Below, piece after piece: positions 1 to 6,566 of a stretch of DNA of 10,982 bases. The stretch spans positions 1 to 10,982 of the forward strand of contig CANRBO010000031.1 of the NCBI GenBank assembly GCA_947628885.1. Direction: 5' to 3'. Numbering within the stretch: the first letter of the stretch is position 1; each line of letters starts with the position of its first letter. A model generated the notes under the pieces. That model saw only the letters and a list, made by a program, of their open reading frames with translations. It searched no databases and was not told the origin of the DNA. The translations under genes and the position numbers were made by a program. This stretch comes from an uncultured Clostridia bacterium (GTDB lineage: Bacteria; Bacillota; Clostridia; TANB77; CAG-508).

Positions 1-683
1 GTATTTAACATTACAGTTTTAACATCTGCAAAGTCTAGGTTTACTAATCCTGGTATTTTTATTAAATCTGATATACCTTGAACACCTTGTCTTAATATAT
101 CGTCTGCCATTTTAAATGCTTCTAGCATAGTTGTTTTTCTATCTATTACTTGTAATAATTTATCGTTTGGTATTACGATTAATGTGTCTACTTTTCCTTT
201 TAGGCTTTCTATTCCACGTTCTGCTTGAGTAAGTCTTTTCTTTCCTTCAAAAGTAAATGGCTTTGTAACAACTGCTATTGTTAATATTCCCATTTCTTTT
301 GCAATTGATGCAACTATTGGTGCAGCTCCTGTTCCAGTTCCGCCACCCATACCTGATGTTACGAATACCATGTCTGCTCCTCTTATTGCTTCTGAAATTT
401 CTGATTTACTTTCTTCTGCTGCTTGTGCTCCAATATCAGGATTTGCTCCTGCTCCTAGGCCTCTTGTTATTTTTTCTCCAATTTGGATTTTGGTTCCTGC
501 TTTTGATAACATAAGTGCTTGTCTATCAGTATTAATAGATACAAATTCAACTCCTTCAATTCCTGAGTCAACCATTCTATTTACTGCATTATTTCCTGCT
601 CCTCCTACTCCAATTACCTTAATAACTGCTGTTTCATCTGTTTGGTTCAAATTTTCCTCATAGCTATTATTATCCATTAACAT
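1..683 (-). CDS. ftsZ: Cell division protein FtsZ, N-terminal 227 residues (gene runs off the left edge)
   Basis: FtsZ is the tubulin-like GTPase that polymerises at midcell into the Z-ring, the scaffold of the divisome. Reading leftward from the ATG at 683, the protein shows the nucleotide-binding glycine loop GVGGAGNNAVNRM (residues 25-37), the NTD motif (51-53), RGLGAGANP (74-82), the tubulin/FtsZ signature GGGTGTG (113-119), and further on VVTKPFTFEGKKR, DTLIVIPND and QGISDLI, all in the family order. An excellent Shine-Dalgarno AGGAGGG (691-697) lies 7 bases before the ATG; a second in-frame ATG two codons later is less well spaced. The open frame is unbroken to position 1, so only the rest of the GTPase domain and the C-terminal tail are missing, because of the window edge. 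ftsZ follows ftsA after 92 bases in which I see no convincing promoter, so it is probably co-transcribed with ftsA from the promoter near 2050. Confidence 0.98.
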   Translation of the reverse strand, partial: MLMDNNSYEENLNQTDETAVIKVIGVGGAGNNAVNRMVDSGIEGVEFVSINTDRQALMLSKAGTKIQIGEKITRGLGAGANPDIGAQAAEESKSEISEAIRGADMVFVTSGMGGGTGTGAAPIVASIAKEMGILTIAVVTKPFTFEGKKRLTQAERGIESLKGKVDTLIVIPNDKLLQVIDRKTTMLEAFKMADDILRQGVQGISDLIKIPGLVNLDFADVKTVMLN

Positions 684-690
684 AACGTTT

Positions 691-697
691 CCCTCCT
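691..697 (-). promoter_or_regulatory. Strong ribosome binding site of ftsZ
   Basis: AGGAGGG on the minus strand, 7 bases before the ATG at 683. It is close to the ideal anti-16S match and clearly better than the site in front of ftsA, which fits the need for much more FtsZ than FtsA. Confidence 0.85.
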
Positions 698-775
698 AAA
701 ATACCTTATATCTATTTATACTTTTCTTATGATTATCTTAAATTTTTAAATAATTTAATTCTTAAGTTACTTATT

Positions 776-1999
776 TTATGAATAGAAAAAGTCTTTTACC
801 TTTTCTAACAAATTTTGAAATAATCCTTCGTTTGAATTTATGTCTAAGCTACTTGATACTGTTTTTGCAAATGGTCTTAATGCAATATATCTTACTAATG
901 CATAAGCTGTTGCATAACATGGCTTTACCAATCCTATGATTTTTGATGTTGCCATTTTTACTGGAATATTTAAAGTAATTTTTCCTACAATGTCGCTTTT
1001 ACTAATATTGGTTATGCCTTGACCTGTAAGTATTACATTGTTTATACTTTGCTTTATTCCTTTATCAGTTATATCTCTATTAATTAATTCAAAAATTTGC
1101 TCTACTCTTGCTTCTATAATTTCTACTATGTTAGAACACCTAACTATCTTATCTCCGTCTTTTACAGTATTTAACACTACTTCTGAATCATTATCTATAT
1201 AAGATTTTAAAGCTAATCCATACTGTCTTTTTAATTTTTCTGCTTCTTCATGCGATATATTTAATACAAGCTCAATATCGTTTGTAATGTTATCTCCACC
1301 TATTGGAATTCCATTTGTATAAACAAATCTATCTTCGTCAAATATACCTATATCAGTATTTTCTGCTCCTATATCCAACAACATTATAAAGTCATTTTGA
1401 TCATAATCATCCAATACTAAATTCTTCTCAGCTAATGTAGTTGGAACCATTCCGTCAATATCAATATCTACTTTTCTAAAAATACTTGAAATAGTTTTTA
1501 TGTACTCCTTGTCTGCTAAAACAATTTGTGCATTTAATATAAATTTACTACTGAAAGCTCCAATTGGATCGTCTACTTGTTTTCCGTCTTCTAAAGTAAA
1601 ATTATTTGTTACAATATCAATTATTTGCTTTCCTTCAGGTATGTCTATATCTTTAGCTTGCATTAATGCATTTGATACATCTCTTGAAGATATCCCTGAA
1701 TATTTATCTTTCGCATCTCTTGTAACACTGTTTTGAACTATTGTGACATATTTTCCTGGTATTGTAATGTACGCAGAATTTATTCTCATATTCATTTCTT
1801 TTTCTGCATCTTTAATAACATTTGAAATAGATTCGGCGAGCTTTACTTCATCAACTATTTTTCCTTTTTGTATGCCACTGCTTTTTTTACTGGTGTTACA
1901 AATGACTTCAATTTGATTAAAATTATTGACTTCTCCGACAACTAAGCTGACTTTAGATGCGCCTATGTCGATGCCTACAATGATATCTCCTATAGCCAA
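776..1999 (-). CDS. ftsA: Cell division protein FtsA
   Basis: FtsA is the actin-like ATPase that tethers FtsZ filaments to the inner face of the membrane. The 407 residues carry the phosphate-1 loop GIDIGASK (9-16), a 1C-like insert at about 86-165, the phosphate-2 segment LLDIGAENTDIGIF (207-220) followed by GGD (234-236), and the adenosine-binding ILTGQG (323-328). The last 17-19 residues (389-407, containing LFQNLLEKVKDFF) form the amphipathic membrane-targeting helix found at FtsA C-termini, so the protein looks complete. The start is a TTG at 1999-1997: an in-frame TAA at 2008-2006 rules out any longer form apart from an ATT codon at 2005-2003. It sits 172 bases after sbp, behind its own promoter-like sequence, and 92 bases before ftsZ. 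Length and motif spacing are normal for the family. Confidence 0.97.
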   Translation of the reverse strand: MAIGDIIVGIDIGASKVSLVVGEVNNFNQIEVICNTSKKSSGIQKGKIVDEVKLAESISNVIKDAEKEMNMRINSAYITIPGKYVTIVQNSVTRDAKDKYSGISSRDVSNALMQAKDIDIPEGKQIIDIVTNNFTLEDGKQVDDPIGAFSSKFILNAQIVLADKEYIKTISSIFRKVDIDIDGMVPTTLAEKNLVLDDYDQNDFIMLLDIGAENTDIGIFDEDRFVYTNGIPIGGDNITNDIELVLNISHEEAEKLKRQYGLALKSYIDNDSEVVLNTVKDGDKIVRCSNIVEIIEARVEQIFELINRDITDKGIKQSINNVILTGQGITNISKSDIVGKITLNIPVKMATSKIIGLVKPCYATAYALVRYIALRPFAKTVSSSLDINSNEGLFQNLLEKVKDFFYS

Positions 2000-2005
2000 A
2001 GTAAT

Positions 2006-2013
2006 TTACCCCC
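2006..2013 (-). promoter_or_regulatory. Ribosome binding site fixing the TTG start of ftsA
   Basis: The minus strand reads GGGGGTAA here: a five-G Shine-Dalgarno-like run (2009-2013), 9 bases before the TTG at 1999, overlapping an in-frame TAA (2008-2006). The stop excludes an upstream start, so initiation must be at the TTG (or, less likely, the ATT just before it). The G-run is only a partial match to AGGAGG. Confidence 0.65.
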
Positions 2014-2038
2014 AGTTTCTATTTTTTTATCTTGTTTA

Positions 2039-2067
2039 AGAATATATTATTTTTTTTTAAAAGTCAA
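2039..2067 (-). promoter_or_regulatory. Sigma-A-type promoter of ftsA-ftsZ
   Basis: On the minus strand TTGACT (2067-2062) is separated by 17 bases from TATTCT (2044-2039), both 5 of 6 to the housekeeping consensus, with an A-rich spacer. A start of transcription near 2032 would leave a short leader of about 30 bases before the ftsA codon. It lies in the 172-base gap after sbp, as expected for an internal promoter giving ftsA and ftsZ their own transcription. Recognised by eye, not tested. Confidence 0.6.
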
Positions 2068-2083
2068 TAGAATTTGAAATATT

Positions 2084-2130
2084 TTTGTAACAATTTTGTA
2101 ATATGTGTTACAAATTTAAAAAATTTGTAA
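2084..2130. repeat. Cluster of four TTTGTAA/TTACAAA heptamers with two inverted repeats, upstream of the ftsA promoter
   Basis: Four copies of one heptamer occur in 47 bases: TTTGTAA at 2084-2090, 2095-2101 and 2124-2130, and its complement TTACAAA at 2108-2114. Copies two and three form a 7-bp inverted repeat with a 6-base spacer. Copies three and four extend to a perfect 10-bp inverted repeat (TTACAAATTT / AAATTTGTAA, 2108-2117 and 2121-2130, 3-base spacer). TGTAACA (2086-2092) and TGTTACA (2106-2112) are also inverted copies. The cluster lies 17 to 63 bases upstream of the -35 box of the ftsA promoter. The arms are nearly pure A/T and no T-run follows on the minus strand, so a terminator for sbp is unlikely. 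An operator is the better guess, but the regulator is unknown. Confidence 0.5.
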
Positions 2131-2171
2131 TTTTATCCTCAAAAACCTTGAAATATGTAATATTATTTAAA

Positions 2172-2537
2172 TTATTTATGTTTACCTTTGCTGAAATTTT
2201 GGCTGATTTTATCTAAATAATATCTTCTAATTATTCCTAGATTATTAAACATCCTTCCTACAAAAACAATTATTGCTGCTAGGTAAATATCTACATTTAA
2301 TCTTTGTCCTAAATATGTCAACAACATTGCAATTATCGCATTTACAAAAAATCCTGAAATGAATACTTTCAAATCAAAATTCTTTTTTATGCTAGATGCT
2401 ATTCCGCCAAATACGGAATCAAGTGCTGCTACAATTGCTATTGCTAGATATTTCGAAGCACTATATGGTATTGTTGGGATTAAAAATCCTAGTAATATTC
2501 CTAATACACTTCCTATTATAATTGTTAAAATTGCCAT
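2172..2537 (-). CDS. sbp: Small basic membrane protein Sbp (DUF1290 family)
   Basis: A 121-residue integral membrane protein of the small basic family, conserved beside ftsA/ftsZ in Firmicutes. Its molecular role is not established; its place in the cluster suggests a link to division or envelope assembly. Three or four hydrophobic helices are visible (about residues 3-20, 29-48, 57-77 and 83-100), separated by the conserved-looking stretches AIVAALDSVFGGI (34-46), FISGFFVNAI and YLAAIIVF-R-FNN-IIRR. The C-terminus (104-121) is rich in Arg and Lys, as in B. subtilis Sbp, which it resembles closely as I recall it. The ATG at 2537 is preceded by AAGGAAAGGA at suitable spacing. It follows the second DUF881 gene after 138 bases and precedes ftsA by 172 bases, the same order as ylxX-sbp-ftsA in B. 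subtilis. Confidence 0.92.
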   Translation of the reverse strand: MAILTIIIGSVLGILLGFLIPTIPYSASKYLAIAIVAALDSVFGGIASSIKKNFDLKVFISGFFVNAIIAMLLTYLGQRLNVDIYLAAIIVFVGRMFNNLGIIRRYYLDKISQNFSKGKHK

Positions 2538-2633
2538 TTTCTTATTCCTTTCCTTATTTAAATTTATTTTGTTCTTTTGTGGTCTTTACACTAGAACATT
2601 TATTAATTTTCTTTATCTTTCGCCAGTATATCG

Positions 2634-2690
2634 ATTATTCAACTTCCTTTTTATATTGATTTCTTAAAATACCTATTATTCAACTTCCTT
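2634..2690 (-). repeat. 16-base direct repeat across the end of the second DUF881 gene
   Basis: AAGGAAGTTGAATAAT occurs on the minus strand at 2690-2675, where it encodes the last residues KEVE and the stop codon, and exactly again at 2649-2634 in the gap before sbp, a period of 41 bases. The bases after it also partly agree. The outer copy is non-coding. It looks like a small duplication of the gene end; a purine-rich chance match is less likely at 16 exact bases but cannot be excluded. Confidence 0.55.
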
Positions 2691-3389
2691 CATTTTTTCT
2701 GCAGTAATTTCTTTAGAGTATTTATTAATTATAACATTTTTTGATTCTTCAACGGTTATTTCCAAATTGTTTACTCTCATTAAATCCACAAAACCACTGT
2801 TTTTTAGATTTAGTGTACTCATTAAATATGACTTATCTCCGATTACTTTTACTGTATATGGCGAACTTATTCTTGAGTCTGAATTCATCATTATGAAACT
2901 ATTATTTATTGCTGTTATTTCTGTTAAATTTACAACTCTATTATCATTTATTGATATTGCTTCTGCTCCTGCATATTTCAATTCATTAATTAATGTTAGT
3001 AAATCTAAAGCTGTATATGTTGCTTCATCCGTATCTTTTAAAGTAATGATAAGTCCTTCTCCTTGAACATCTGTAAGACCAAGCAAAGTTTCTGTATCAT
3101 TTAATTCTTTATCTAACAAATCTGTAGATTCTTTATTTTCCTTCATTGTGCTTTGATATTCTAAAATTGTATTTCTATTTTCCTCATACTGCTCCATTGT
3201 TTCTTCGTATCTTGATTTATAAGTTGCAATTTGTGTAGTTAATTCATCACTTCTTAAACTCTCTAAATTTGATTCTTGACTTCTATCAACTGTTTTAAAT
3301 TGTATAAACATTGAACTTACTAATAACAGTGTTACTATACCTATTATTACTGTCATCTGAATTTTTTGCTTATCAGCTTTAACTTTCAT
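2676..3389 (-). CDS. DUF881 family membrane-anchored protein (YlxX position)
   Basis: A 237-residue protein of the DUF881 family, whose members sit between divIB/ftsQ and sbp in Firmicutes and have no settled biochemical role. A short basic N-terminus is followed by one transmembrane helix (about 12-30), so the rest should lie outside the membrane. Then comes a charged, heptad-like coiled coil (about 38-98, rich in E, Q and K) and the globular DUF881 domain from LLGLTDVQGEGLIITL (about 102) through LLTLINELKYAGAEAISIN, SSPYTVKVIGD and the closing NLEITVEE--NVIINKY. The length matches the restored length of its upstream paralogue (238), so it is full-size. The ATG at 3389 has AAAGGAA upstream. 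It is one of two tandem paralogues; the other is frameshifted. Possible partners, by context only, are FtsQ and Sbp in the same membrane. Confidence 0.9.
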   Translation of the reverse strand: MKVKADKQKIQMTVIIGIVTLLLVSSMFIQFKTVDRSQESNLESLRSDELTTQIATYKSRYEETMEQYEENRNTILEYQSTMKENKESTDLLDKELNDTETLLGLTDVQGEGLIITLKDTDEATYTALDLLTLINELKYAGAEAISINDNRVVNLTEITAINNSFIMMNSDSRISSPYTVKVIGDKSYLMSTLNLKNSGFVDLMRVNNLEITVEESKNVIINKYSKEITAEKMKEVE

Positions 3390-3469
3390 TTTATATAATT
3401 CCTTTCTTTGAAGGCATACATTTTAGTTAATAATTTCCAAATATTGAATATTATTTTGCCTGTAATCTA

Positions 3470-3622
3470 TTAATTTTTTATGTCTTTCATGTATTTTTTT
3501 GTAATAGCTCCATTAAATTTATTTATTTTAATATTTGATTCTTTTTTTACTGTAACTGATAAATCATTAAGCTTAAGTTGATGTAGTATTCCCCCTGCTC
3601 TTTCTACTGCTCCGCACAATCC
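3470..3622 (-). pseudogene. Displaced C-terminal 50 codons of the first DUF881 gene (out of frame with its start)
   Basis: Read in the frame beginning with GGA at 3622-3620, the minus strand encodes 50 residues up to a TAA at 3472-3470, starting GLCGAVERAGGILHQL and continuing through LSVTVKKESNIKINKF. This is the missing end of the DUF881 domain: the paralogue at 2676-3389 ends with the comparable LEITVEE--NVIINKY, and the family pattern of a GG-h-L-hh helix followed by a basic beta strand is kept. There is no separate start codon or ribosome site, so it is not an independent gene. Joined to residues 1-188 of the frame starting at 4187, it gives a 238-residue protein, one residue longer than the paralogue. 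The last 16 codons of the 3573-4187 frame (3573-3620) overlap it. Confidence 0.8.
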
Positions 3623-4187
3623 TTTCTTGTTGTCCTATTGCTTTTATTGTGCATGGAGAGCTTATTTTTTCGCCGTTTACCAATATTACATTTCCTGCAC
3701 ATGTTATGTATGTAGAATTTACTATTCTTTGTCCATTTATCTCTATTGCCTCTGCTCCTGCATTTGCAAGTTCATTTATTATTTCTCTTAAATTTCCGTC
3801 ATGTATCAATAAGTTACTTGCATCTAAAACTAAACTGCTTGATTTTCCGTCTGCTAACTCTATAACTACTCCTTCACCTTCTACATTTGTTAGACCTAAT
3901 AACATATTATTTTCCTTAATCTTAGATGTTTTTTGTTCTGCATCACTTGCATTTGTAGTTGCTGATTTTCTTATCACATCAAGCTGCTTGTTTGATTCAT
4001 CTAATTGCTCTACTGCTTTTTCATATTTTTCCTTCCATTGTAATAAATTATCCTTTAATTCATCATTTGCAAAAGTCTGTGATACAATAGAATTTTCAAT
4101 AGTCATAGTTCGTATTTGTAATGTCAATGCTAATGCTAAAATAAAACATATTATTCCTAATGAAATTCCAATTTTTTTATCTTTCAT
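3573..4187 (-). CDS. DUF881 family membrane-anchored protein, C-terminus lost by frameshift (YlxW position)
   Basis: The open frame gives 204 residues: a transmembrane helix (about 6-23), a coiled coil (about 40-85), and a DUF881 domain from LLGLTNVEGEGVVIEL (about 96) through IINELANAGAEAIEINGQRIV, CAGNVILVNGEKISSP and IKAIGQQE (ending at residue 188). After that the frame turns into an R/S/T-rich tail (RIVRSSRKSRGNTTST) unlike the family and stops. The shift lies at or near the A-run 3623-3625. Removing one A gives GAA GGA TTG and restores alignment to the family without a gap, so a one-base insertion is the simplest explanation. The cause may be a real mutation, a sequencing error or programmed +1 frameshifting. 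The start is firm: ATG at 4187 with AAGGAGGG at 4192-4199. Its leader is filled by a duplicate of the ftsQ end. Role unknown; the intact neighbour could cover for it. Confidence 0.85.
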   Translation of the reverse strand: MKDKKIGISLGIICFILALALTLQIRTMTIENSIVSQTFANDELKDNLLQWKEKYEKAVEQLDESNKQLDVIRKSATTNASDAEQKTSKIKENNMLLGLTNVEGEGVVIELADGKSSSLVLDASNLLIHDGNLREIINELANAGAEAIEINGQRIVNSTYITCAGNVILVNGEKISSPCTIKAIGQQERIVRSSRKSRGNTTST

Positions 4188-4197
4188 CGTTCCCTCC

Positions 4198-4310
4198 TTG
4201 TATTTGCCATATGGATATTTATCTTTAAAATTTATATTTAAAAATATTATTTTTCCTTAATTGTATTTGCCATATGGATATTTATCTTTAAAATTTACAT
4301 TTAAGAATAT
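4198..4310 (-). repeat. Tandem duplication of the 3' end of ftsQ, period 63 bases
   Basis: Bases 4198-4234 and 4261-4297 are identical over 37 positions, and the match continues to about 4247/4310 with two substitutions, then on with a three-base indel. The right copy encodes the FtsQ C-terminus IIFLNVNFKDKYPYGKY. The left copy, after the FtsQ stop (4259-4257), still reads IIFLNINFKDKYPYGKY in the same frame and runs without another stop through the ribosome site into the ATG at 4187. The period is 21 codons. The left copy ends inside the AAGGAGGG of the DUF881 gene. Confidence 0.9.
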
Positions 4311-5300
4311 AATTCCTTCTTTATCTTTTTCTCTTTCTAATATTGATTGCAGATATAACATTTTTATTTCTATATTATCCGTAGTTCCTAAATTAACTGT
4401 TTTCTTTTCACTTTCTAAATATAGCACATAATTCGAATCATCTGAAATATTTATTGAACTTATTGCCTGCCTTATGGAATAATTTTCCGTAACGTTCAAT
4501 ATTGTATATACAACATTAATGCTCTCCAAATCTTCTTCACATAACCTATTACCTGGTTTTATCTGATCTTCTGATGTTTTATATCCTCTTAATTTCGGCT
4601 TGTCCGCAATATTTTCAGTAGAAATTTCTAATATATATCCATTTTTATCCAAATAAGCATACGAGCTTCCATACTCAAGCAACAATTCTACATTTCTTTC
4701 TTGTACTGTAATCTGCAATGTTGTAGGCCATTTCCTTGAAATTTTAACATCATCTATGTACGAATTTTCTTTTACATTAGTGATTACGTGTTTCTTATTA
4801 ACACTAAATAAATTCATACCTTTTTCTATTCTTGATAAGCTTATTATCTCATCACTTGATATTTGTGTATTACCCTTTACTTCTATCCTTGATATGCTAA
4901 ATATTGGCGAAAGTAAAAAAAGTGTAATTGCTACAATTATTAAAATCAATATAGATAACCATGTTGCTATTTTTTTTGTTCTCTCTCTCTTTTTTATTTG
5001 CTTTGGAGTCAATTTTTTCTTGTGCGATATTCTTTGTTTTTCTTCTAGTTTTTCTTGTTTTTTTATCTCTTTATTTATTTTTACTTTTTCTTTTTTCTTT
5101 TGTTTTTTTATTTTGTTTAATCTTTTCGTATTTACCTTTTTTATACTTTCCGGTTCCGAAATTTTTTGATTTTTCTTGCTTTTGCTTTTTGGGGCAGAGA
5201 CCTCTAAATCATAGTTAAAAATAGTGCTCTTTTTATTATTTATGTTTGAGGCACCTTTTATCGGTGCCTTTTTATTAGAACCTATATTTTTCTTTTGCAT
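4257..5300 (-). CDS. ftsQ: Cell division protein FtsQ/DivIB
   Basis: FtsQ (DivIB in Gram-positives) is a single-pass divisome protein that links early ring proteins to septal wall synthesis through FtsL and FtsB/DivIC. The 347 residues divide into a very long, lysine-rich cytoplasmic tail (1-110, 36 Lys), one transmembrane helix (about 111-130), a POTRA domain starting ISRIEVKGN (136-144) and including WPTTLQITVQER, and a beta domain from about 210 to the end. The ATG at 5300 abuts the stop of murA (TAA then ATG, no gap), and its GGTGG ribosome site lies inside the murA coding end, so the two are surely co-transcribed and may be translationally coupled. The C-terminal 17 residues are duplicated in the DNA just after the stop (see the repeat at 4198-4310). 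Divergent, as FtsQ proteins are, but topology and position leave little doubt. Confidence 0.93.
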   Translation of the reverse strand: MQKKNIGSNKKAPIKGASNINNKKSTIFNYDLEVSAPKSKSKKNQKISEPESIKKVNTKRLNKIKKQKKKEKVKINKEIKKQEKLEEKQRISHKKKLTPKQIKKRERTKKIATWLSILILIIVAITLFLLSPIFSISRIEVKGNTQISSDEIISLSRIEKGMNLFSVNKKHVITNVKENSYIDDVKISRKWPTTLQITVQERNVELLLEYGSSYAYLDKNGYILEISTENIADKPKLRGYKTSEDQIKPGNRLCEEDLESINVVYTILNVTENYSIRQAISSINISDDSNYVLYLESEKKTVNLGTTDNIEIKMLYLQSILEREKDKEGIIFLNVNFKDKYPYGKYN

Positions 5301-6566
5301 TTATACCACCTTTTCTAATTTTATATTAGCTCCTAGCTTTTTCAATTTTCCTTCTAGGTTTTCATATCCCCTTAGAATATATTCTGCATTTTCAACTTTC
5401 GTAGTTCCTGATGCTGCGAGTCCTGCTAAAACTAATGCTGCTCCGCCTCTTAAATCTGCACTACTAACTATTTCTCCATTTAACTCACTTTTTCCTTTAA
5501 TTTCTATAATATTTTCATTTTCTTTTAAAATTATATTTGCTCCCATTTTTTTCAAATCAAATGCATACTTAAATCGATTTTCAAATATATTTTCCTTAAT
5601 TACTGATGTGCCTTCTGCTTTTGTTAAAACTGCACCAATTATTGGCTGCATATCTGTTGGAAATCCTGGATATGGTGTAGTTTCAATATCTACACTTTTC
5701 AATACTTTTGGTGCTTTTAATGTAATGGAATTTTTATTTATTAAAATATCGCACCCCATTTCTTTGAGCTTAAACAATACACTTAATAGATTTTCCGGAT
5801 TGGCATTTTCAATTTTTATCGTTCCATTTGTGATTGCAGCGGCACATAAAAGAGTACCTGTCTCTATTCTATCAGTCATTATCCTATAATCTGCTTTGTG
5901 AAGTTTTTTTACACCACAAATTGATATTCTGCTAGTTCCTGCTCCATACACTTTGGCTCCCATTTTATTTAAGCATTTCGCCAAATCTTGTATTTCAGGC
6001 TCTTTTGCAGCATTTATTATGTGAGTTACACCTTTACAATAAACAGATGCTAAGATTATATTTTCTGTTGCACCTACACTTGGAAAATCAAGCTTTATCT
6101 TCGTTCCAATCATTTCTTTTTTGGCTCTGCAATGTATGTAGTCTTCTTTTTCTTCTATTTCTACTCCTAAATCTTTGAACGCTCTTAAGTGCAAATCAAT
6201 TGGTCTTTTGCCAATATTACAACCACCTGGATATGAAAAAGTTGCTTCTTTAAATCTTCCAAGTATTGCACCAGCAAGTACTACTGTAGAGCGAAGTTTA
6301 TGCATCAATTCTTTTGGTATTGTTTTATTATGCATACCTTTACTTGATATACTGATTTTACCACTATCGATATGCACTTTGCAACCCAATATTTTAAGTA
6401 TCTGCAAAGTTGTTCTAGTATCTTCTATGTCAGGTATGTTGTAAAACGTTACTGGCTCTTGATTTAATATTGCAGTTGCTATGATTGGCAATGCAGCATT
6501 TTTCGAACCTGATGCTTGAACAGTACCTTCTATCTTATTGTTTCCTTCTATTATATAACTTAGCAT
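5301..6566 (-). CDS. murA: UDP-N-acetylglucosamine 1-carboxyvinyltransferase MurA
   Basis: MurA transfers enolpyruvate from phosphoenolpyruvate to UDP-GlcNAc, the first committed step of peptidoglycan synthesis, in the cytoplasm. The 421 residues match the family length and carry its catalytic set: K22 and N23 in SGSKNAALP (19-27), R92 in KLRSTVVLAGA, the active-site cysteine C116 in YPGGCNIGKRPIDLHL (112-127; the residue alkylated by fosfomycin), and D305 in PGFPTDMQP (300-308). Because position 116 is Cys and not Asp, sensitivity to fosfomycin would be expected from the target. The ATG at 6566 has AAAGGAG 7 bases upstream. It follows smc after 68 bases and abuts ftsQ. Firmicutes often have two murA paralogues (murAA, murAB/murZ); which one this is cannot be told here. 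Confidence 0.98.
   Translation of the reverse strand: MLSYIIEGNNKIEGTVQASGSKNAALPIIATAILNQEPVTFYNIPDIEDTRTTLQILKILGCKVHIDSGKISISSKGMHNKTIPKELMHKLRSTVVLAGAILGRFKEATFSYPGGCNIGKRPIDLHLRAFKDLGVEIEEKEDYIHCRAKKEMIGTKIKLDFPSVGATENIILASVYCKGVTHIINAAKEPEIQDLAKCLNKMGAKVYGAGTSRISICGVKKLHKADYRIMTDRIETGTLLCAAAITNGTIKIENANPENLLSVLFKLKEMGCDILINKNSITLKAPKVLKSVDIETTPYPGFPTDMQPIIGAVLTKAEGTSVIKENIFENRFKYAFDLKKMGANIILKENENIIEIKGKSELNGEIVSSADLRGGAALVLAGLAASGTTKVENAEYILRGYENLEGKLKKLGANIKLEKVV

Noticed and set aside
278..663. Two overlapping plus-strand frames opposite ftsZ.
   Set aside because: Both are mirror images of the conserved FtsZ coding sequence; the very Leu-rich one is an artefact of reading the complement of Gly/Ala/Thr-rich loops.
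684..775. Possible promoter directly before ftsZ (TTAAGA with TATAAA).
   Set aside because: The spacer is only 15 bases and the -35 is poor; nothing beyond the AT-rich background supports it.
2570..2598. Inverted repeat TGTTCT/AGAACA with an inner GTG/CAC in the sbp leader, considered as a terminator or operator.
   Set aside because: The loop is long, the inner pairing is uneven and no T-run follows on the minus strand; a 6-bp arm in AT-rich DNA is expected by chance.
3649..4260. A 203-residue plus-strand open frame opposite the frameshifted DUF881 gene, and similar long plus-strand frames opposite ftsQ, murA and smc.
   Set aside because: They lie wholly opposite well-supported genes, show low-complexity F/L/S-rich translations typical of the antisense of Lys/Glu-rich genes, have no ribosome sites and no recognisable family.
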